From positions 81,410 to 145,409 of the forward strand of contig CAVSPC010000012.1 of the NCBI GenBank assembly GCA_963729795.1: DNA of 64,000 bases, given 5' to 3'. The notes beneath the pieces were generated by a model. That model searched no databases, was not told the origin of the DNA, and saw nothing but the letters and a program-made list of their open reading frames with translations. The stretch is from CAWBBA01 sp963729795 (GTDB lineage: Bacteria; Desulfobacterota; Desulfomonilia; Desulfomonilales; Desulfomonilaceae). How positions within the stretch are numbered: position 1 is the first letter of the stretch; the number at the start of each line of letters is the position of its first letter. The position numbers and the translations under genes are program-made. Below, piece after piece: positions 60,546-64,000 of this stretch.

Positions 60546-62073
60546 ACAGCATTACAAGGGCGAAATTGACATTACCAAGGAATTGACCTTGCCCAAGCTT
60601 CTTCTTGAGCAGTGCAGGAAATTCGGTTCGAGCAAAGTCGCGATGCGCGAGAAAGAATACGGAATATGGCTGCCTGTCACGTGGTCACAGTATCTCGAAA
60701 ACGTCAAACAGATCACCCTCGGTCTCATCAGCTTAGGGCTTGTCCCCGGTGACAAGGTAATTATGATCGGTGACAATCGGCCCGAAGCTCTATGGGCCGA
60801 AATGGCGGCCATGTGCGGAGGCGGAATCGGGGTGTGGCTTTTTCAGGACTGCCTTATGGACGAGGTGCAATACATTGTCGACCATTCCGATGCTAAATTC
60901 TACGTGGCAGAAGGCCAGGAAGAGGTGGACAAGGCGCTCGCGATACGTGATCGGTGCCCCAAGCTGGAAAGAATAATTTGGGACGATCCAAAGGGGTTAC
61001 GCCATTACGACGACCCCATGCTAATCAGTCTGGAAGAGTTAAAGCGACTGGGGAGGGAAAAGGACAAGGAAGACCCCGGATTGTTCGACAGAATAGTCGC
61101 CCAAGGCACAGGGGATGACGTCTGTCTGCTATTTTATACCTCCGGAACCACAGCCCTGCCAAAGGGTGCCCTTCTCACCCACTACAACATGCTCACTATG
61201 GGGCGCAACCTGATGAGGGTCGATCCGTGCACCCCTGACGATGATTTTGTCTCCTATCTGCCGTTCGCATGGATCGGCGAACAGATGATGGCCATATCAT
61301 GCGGCCTCCAAGTAGGCTTCACGATCAATTTCCCTGAAGAACCAGATACTGCCCAACAAAATGTCCGTGAGATAGGGCCTCATGTCATGTTTGCCCCTCC
61401 GCGTCTTTATGAGCAGATGACCCGAACAGTTCAGGTCAAGCACCTGGATGCAACCTGGCTCAAGAGGAAGATTTTCGATATCTCCATGAAAATCGGCTAC
61501 CGCGGAGCAGAGCTGAAATTCGAGAAGAAACCTGTCCCGCTATATTTGAAATTCCTTCGATTCCTAGCGAACTTGGCAACGTATCAAAAGATCCGGGATC
61601 ATCTTGGGCTGAGCCGGGTCCGTCATGCCTATACAGGTGGAGCGGCTATGGGACCGGACCATTTCCGCTTCTTCCACGCCATCGGCGTTAATCTGAAACA
61701 GATCTACGGACAAACGGAGATTGCCGGAATCTCCGTGGTGCATCGAGACGAAGACGTTAAATTCGACACCGTGGGCACGCCGATTCCAGAGACCGAGGTC
61801 CGTCTCACTGAAGACGACGAAATCATTTCCAAGAGCCCCTCTGTCTTCGTAGGTTATTACAAGATGCCCGACGAGACTGAGAAGGCTCTCAGGGACGGGT
61901 GGCTCTATTCGGGAGACACAGGATTTATTGACGAAGACGGACACTTGGTAGTTTTCGATCGGACCAAGGACATCATGATTTTGAGCGACGGCAGAAAGTT
62001 TCTCGCCCCAGTTCCTCGAGGCCCGCCTCAAATTCAGCCCGTACTTGAGAGATGCACTTGTCATAGGGCATGA
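60529..62073 (+). CDS. long-chain acyl-CoA synthetase within ABC operon, main part (frameshifted)
   Basis: About 490 correct residues of an AMP-forming ligase. MSAAGEQHYKGEI starts at 60529 with GGAGG six bases upstream, overlapping livG. LLFYTSGTTALPKGALLTH is the P-loop, IKQIYGQTEIAG-type and SGDTGFIDEDGHLVVFDRTKDIM the hinge motifs. At 61999-62001 a TTT appears to carry one extra T: after DGRK the true frame would read FSPQFLEARLKFSPYL, but the listed frame ends in nonsense at 62073. With the two following segments the enzyme is about 650 residues, like FadD15/FACL ligases. Confidence 0.87.
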   Translation: MSAAGEQHYKGEIDITKELTLPKLLLEQCRKFGSSKVAMREKEYGIWLPVTWSQYLENVKQITLGLISLGLVPGDKVIMIGDNRPEALWAEMAAMCGGGIGVWLFQDCLMDEVQYIVDHSDAKFYVAEGQEEVDKALAIRDRCPKLERIIWDDPKGLRHYDDPMLISLEELKRLGREKDKEDPGLFDRIVAQGTGDDVCLLFYTSGTTALPKGALLTHYNMLTMGRNLMRVDPCTPDDDFVSYLPFAWIGEQMMAISCGLQVGFTINFPEEPDTAQQNVREIGPHVMFAPPRLYEQMTRTVQVKHLDATWLKRKIFDISMKIGYRGAELKFEKKPVPLYLKFLRFLANLATYQKIRDHLGLSRVRHAYTGGAAMGPDHFRFFHAIGVNLKQIYGQTEIAGISVVHRDEDVKFDTVGTPIPETEVRLTEDDEIISKSPSVFVGYYKMPDETEKALRDGWLYSGDTGFIDEDGHLVVFDRTKDIMILSDGRKFLAPVPRGPPQIQPVLERCTCHRA

Positions 62074-62347
62074 CAGACCCTATGTCACTGCAATCCTCTG
62101 CATAGACTACAATACTGTGGGCAAGTGGGCCGAGGACAACGGCATCAACTATACCAGCTATCCGGAACTCTCCCAGGACCCGGCGGTTTACGATCTGGTG
62201 GAACAACCCATTAGAGAGGTGAACCGAACCCTACCCGATTCTGCCAAGATCGGAAGATTCGCCAACCTCTATAAGGAATTTGACGCGGACGACGACGAAT
62301 TGACTCGAACGAGGAAGATCCGCCGAGCCTTCGTGGAAAATCGGTAG
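62000..62347 (+). CDS. acyl-CoA synthetase, second segment (frameshifted)
   Basis: Continues the ligase: FSPQFLEARLKFSPYLRDAL, then VIGHDRPYVTAILCIDYNTV and KIGRFANLYKEFDADDDELT. This is the C-terminal lid domain. It breaks at 62345, where a T seems to be inserted (AATCGG-T-AGC), giving a premature TAG. It is entered only if the upstream frameshift is corrected. Confidence 0.75.
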   Translation, partial: FSPQFLEARLKFSPYLRDALVIGHDRPYVTAILCIDYNTVGKWAEDNGINYTSYPELSQDPAVYDLVEQPIREVNRTLPDSAKIGRFANLYKEFDADDDELTRTRKIRRAFVENR

Positions 62348-62489
62348 CAAAGACATCATTGGTGCCCTCTATTCCGGCGTCGAGAAACTCCACATGGAGA
62401 CCAACATCACCTACGAAGATGGCAGAATAGTGGAGATTAAACAGGATATCAGATTACAGGATGTATCTCGGCAGGAAGGAAAGAAATAA
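62346..62489 (+). CDS. acyl-CoA synthetase, last segment (frameshifted)
   Basis: Reads SKDIIGALYSGVEKLHMETN and YEDGRIVEIKQDIRLQDVSR to a TAA directly abutting the livH ATG. This is the expected C-terminus of the ligase (KIRR followed by FVENR-SKDIIGALY), and has no start of its own. Confidence 0.65.
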   Translation, partial: SKDIIGALYSGVEKLHMETNITYEDGRIVEIKQDIRLQDVSRQEGKK

Positions 62490-63068
62490 ATGGACTGGAG
62501 CAAATTGGCGCAACTGTTGACGACCGGTGTCATGCTGGGGTCCATTTTCGCTCTGGTGGCGCTTGGCTGGGTTCTTATCTACAAGTGCTCGGGCGTCCTT
62601 AATCTGGCCATGGGCGAGCTTACTATGATCGGCGGCTACGTCTGCCTTGGCCTGTACACGAGATTCGTCACCATTATGCCGATAACGACGGCATTTGTTC
62701 TGGCCCTGATAGGCACTATGATCATTGGCTTCATACTGGGCCTGCTTACGGAACGCCTCGTCTTGCGGAAGATGATAGGCGAGCCTATCTTGGCCGTTAT
62801 CATGGTGACGGTAGGTCTTTCTTTCTTCTTCAAAGGCATGGTCTTCATCATCTGGGATACCGACACGCAGATCTTCATGCCAAGGGTTTTTTCGATGGAG
62901 TCAATACACGTGGCAGGCATTGCAGTTGGAGAAGCCGTCTACGTCTGGGGTTTCATTGCCGCCATACTTCTGACGGTGGTATTCATCTGTTTTTCCAGTA
63001 CATCCGATGGGGTCTCTCCATGCAAGCGTGTGCGGATGATGAAATGGCCGCCCTTTCTCTGGGAGTAA
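62490..63068 (+). CDS. livH: LivH-type ABC permease, N-terminal part (frameshifted)
   Basis: Opens MDWSKLAQLLTTGVMLGSIFALVALGWVLIYKCSGVLNLAMGE, the standard LivH start with its first two membrane segments. Three further segments follow, up to FIAAILLTVVFICF. At a five-T run (62990-62994) the register is lost by one base; the next frame continues QYIRWGLSMQACADDEMAAL as expected. It forms half of the permease pair for the LivG ATPase. The start immediately follows the ligase stop. Confidence 0.88.
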   Translation: MDWSKLAQLLTTGVMLGSIFALVALGWVLIYKCSGVLNLAMGELTMIGGYVCLGLYTRFVTIMPITTAFVLALIGTMIIGFILGLLTERLVLRKMIGEPILAVIMVTVGLSFFFKGMVFIIWDTDTQIFMPRVFSMESIHVAGIAVGEAVYVWGFIAAILLTVVFICFSSTSDGVSPCKRVRMMKWPPFLWE

Positions 63069-63403
63069 GCGCAAAATTCGTTTATGCCTTGGCCTGGGCA
63101 ATCGCTTTTATGGCGGCAGGCGTGGGGGGCACGGTCCTGGGGAACATCAACGGACTCAATTATTCGGTGAGCAGTCTTGGCCTACTGGTCTTGCCGGTCG
63201 TGGTCTTTGGAGGGCTGAACTCGGTCCCCGGAGCCATCGTGGGTGGGATTACCATAGGAGTATTGCAGAATCTTGCAGGGGGCTATCTAGACCAGTTCTT
63301 TCCCGGAGAGATCAAGGAGATTGCGCCCTTCATATTCATGGTGATTTTCCTCTTGTTTAAACCTTATGGACTCTGGGGTTGGGAACGTATAGAAAGGGTC
63401 TAG
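62993..63403 (+). CDS. livH: LivH-type ABC permease, C-terminal part (frameshifted)
   Basis: Frame reads FQYIRWGLSMQACADDEMAA, where MQACADD...ALSLGVS is the EAA-like loop that contacts the ATPase. It continues through ALAWAIAFMAAGVGGTVLG, LVLPVVVFGGLNSVPGAIVGG and FIFMVIFLLFKPYGLWG. The end at 63403 lies three bases before the livM start. It is the continuation of the segment that begins at 62490. Confidence 0.82.
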   Translation, partial: FQYIRWGLSMQACADDEMAALSLGVSAKFVYALAWAIAFMAAGVGGTVLGNINGLNYSVSSLGLLVLPVVVFGGLNSVPGAIVGGITIGVLQNLAGGYLDQFFPGEIKEIAPFIFMVIFLLFKPYGLWGWERIERV

Positions 63404-63405
63404 CA

Positions 63406-63804
63406 ATGAGTCACCTCCCGTGCGGCACATATCACGAATCCTACGAAGCAGATCAAAAGTGGTGGCGTACCCCTTTCATAAAGGGAAAGATGATTCTTAT
63501 GGTGATCTTGCTGATCATCTTCCCCTTTTGCGTGAGTGAGGAGTATCTGAGCGTCGCTTACACCATCAGCTATTACGTGTTGGCTGCTCTCGGCGTCCAA
63601 CTGCTCATCGGGTATTGCGGCCAGATCACTTTGGGTCATGCAGCTTTTGTGGCGGTAGGCGGTTACTGTAGCGCCATGATGATGCTATTTGTGCCTTGGC
63701 CCAAGTTTATAGACGCGGGATTGGCATATCCTATCAGCACTTTGCGCTGCGTTTCTCGCGGGCTTCTGGTCTGTGCTATTCGGCCTGCCTTCGGCACGTG
63801 TTAA
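63406..63804 (+). CDS. livM: LivM-type ABC permease, first part (frameshifted)
   Basis: MSHLPCGTYHESYEADQKWW, then membrane segments (MILMVILLIIFPFCV, YTISYYVLAALGVQLLIGYCGQITLGHAAFVAVGGYCSA), typical of LivM. GAAAGGG lies upstream of ATG 63406. The frame goes wrong near 63748-63754, beside a TTT, and ends at 63804 in nonsense. Confidence 0.82.
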   Translation: MSHLPCGTYHESYEADQKWWRTPFIKGKMILMVILLIIFPFCVSEEYLSVAYTISYYVLAALGVQLLIGYCGQITLGHAAFVAVGGYCSAMMMLFVPWPKFIDAGLAYPISTLRCVSRGLLVCAIRPAFGTC

Positions 63805-64000
63805 AGGGTTTTATCTGATCATGACCACCATGGCAGCGCAGTGGATAACAGTGCCACTGGTGATCACCCAGTACGTAAGCCAGATAGGAGGGCGAGAACA
63901 GGCATTCTCAATCCCGGAGGGAACCCTGAAGATCGGACCCTGGGCACTTGATAACGACATCACCAGGGTACTATTGGTCGATAATACTCGTGGCCCTGTG
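63752..64000 (+). CDS. livM: LivM-type ABC permease, continuation (runs off the window)
   Basis: In the shifted frame the protein continues FLAGFWSVLFGLPSARVKGF, YLIMTTMAAQWITVPLV and on to the last base, the conserved LivM loop (RVKGFYLIMTTMA). The gene is incomplete at the window edge. A periplasmic binding protein and LivF are not seen and would be expected just beyond or elsewhere. Confidence 0.75.

Overview
The window looks like chromosomal DNA of a strictly anaerobic bacterium, most likely a Desulfobacterota (former Deltaproteobacteria) sulfate reducer or syntroph. Three things suggest this: many CoA-ester catabolic genes, two separate sets of NuoEFG-like iron-sulfur flavoproteins beside NfnAB- and MetFV-type enzymes, and sigma-54-like promoters. 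The taxon is inferred from gene content, not from a marker gene. I recognised no rRNA or tRNA gene and no CRISPR array.

Layout. 0-2.5 kb: a ParE-type toxin-antitoxin pair and an MFS transporter. 2.7-14.5 kb (minus strand): a beta-oxidation cluster with a flavodoxin/ferredoxin protein, a hotdog thioesterase, two acyl-CoA ligases, an acyl-CoA dehydrogenase, a TetR regulator, two thiolases and a FadJ-type hydratase/dehydrogenase. 15-22 kb (plus): a NuoE-NuoF-NuoG-NfnA-NfnB operon behind a near-consensus sigma-54 promoter. 22.3-25.6 kb: a pentapeptide-repeat protein, two paralogous universal stress proteins and a small unknown protein. 25.7-36.8 kb (minus): one probable operon of HTH-response regulator, MetF homologue, NuoG-like, NuoE-like, NuoF::GltD fusion, MetV, MetF and PAS histidine kinase. 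37.1-41.1 kb (minus): ferredoxin, molybdopterin oxidoreductase and FAD oxidoreductase. 41.7-54.6 kb: an accessory region with two IS1182-like insertion sequences that each split a gene at a CTAG target, a TrmO-like protein with a signal peptide, a choloylglycine-hydrolase-family amidase, a second toxin-antitoxin pair, a small dispersed repeat and a cold-shock/DUF3825 protein. 54.8-58.8 kb (minus): acetoacetyl-CoA synthetase, HMG-CoA-lyase-like protein and enoyl-CoA hydratase. 59.7-64 kb (plus): a branched-chain-amino-acid-type ABC transporter with an acyl-CoA ligase embedded; the window ends inside livM.

How the parts may work together. Acids imported by the ABC system would be activated by the ligases and oxidised by the dehydrogenase, hydratase and thiolases. 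The reducing equivalents could be redistributed between NAD(H), NADP(H) and ferredoxin by the NuoEFG-NfnAB set. The 25.7-36.8 kb operon ties the same kind of flavin/FeS machinery to methylene-tetrahydrofolate reductase and brackets it with a two-component system. It is the best candidate here for an undescribed system: a possibly electron-bifurcating methylene-THF reductase complex.

At least ten coding regions are broken by single-base frameshifts, some next to short homopolymers, while the 15-41 kb redox region reads cleanly. Sequencing or assembly error is a serious alternative to real gene decay, so frameshifted genes are listed by readable segment.
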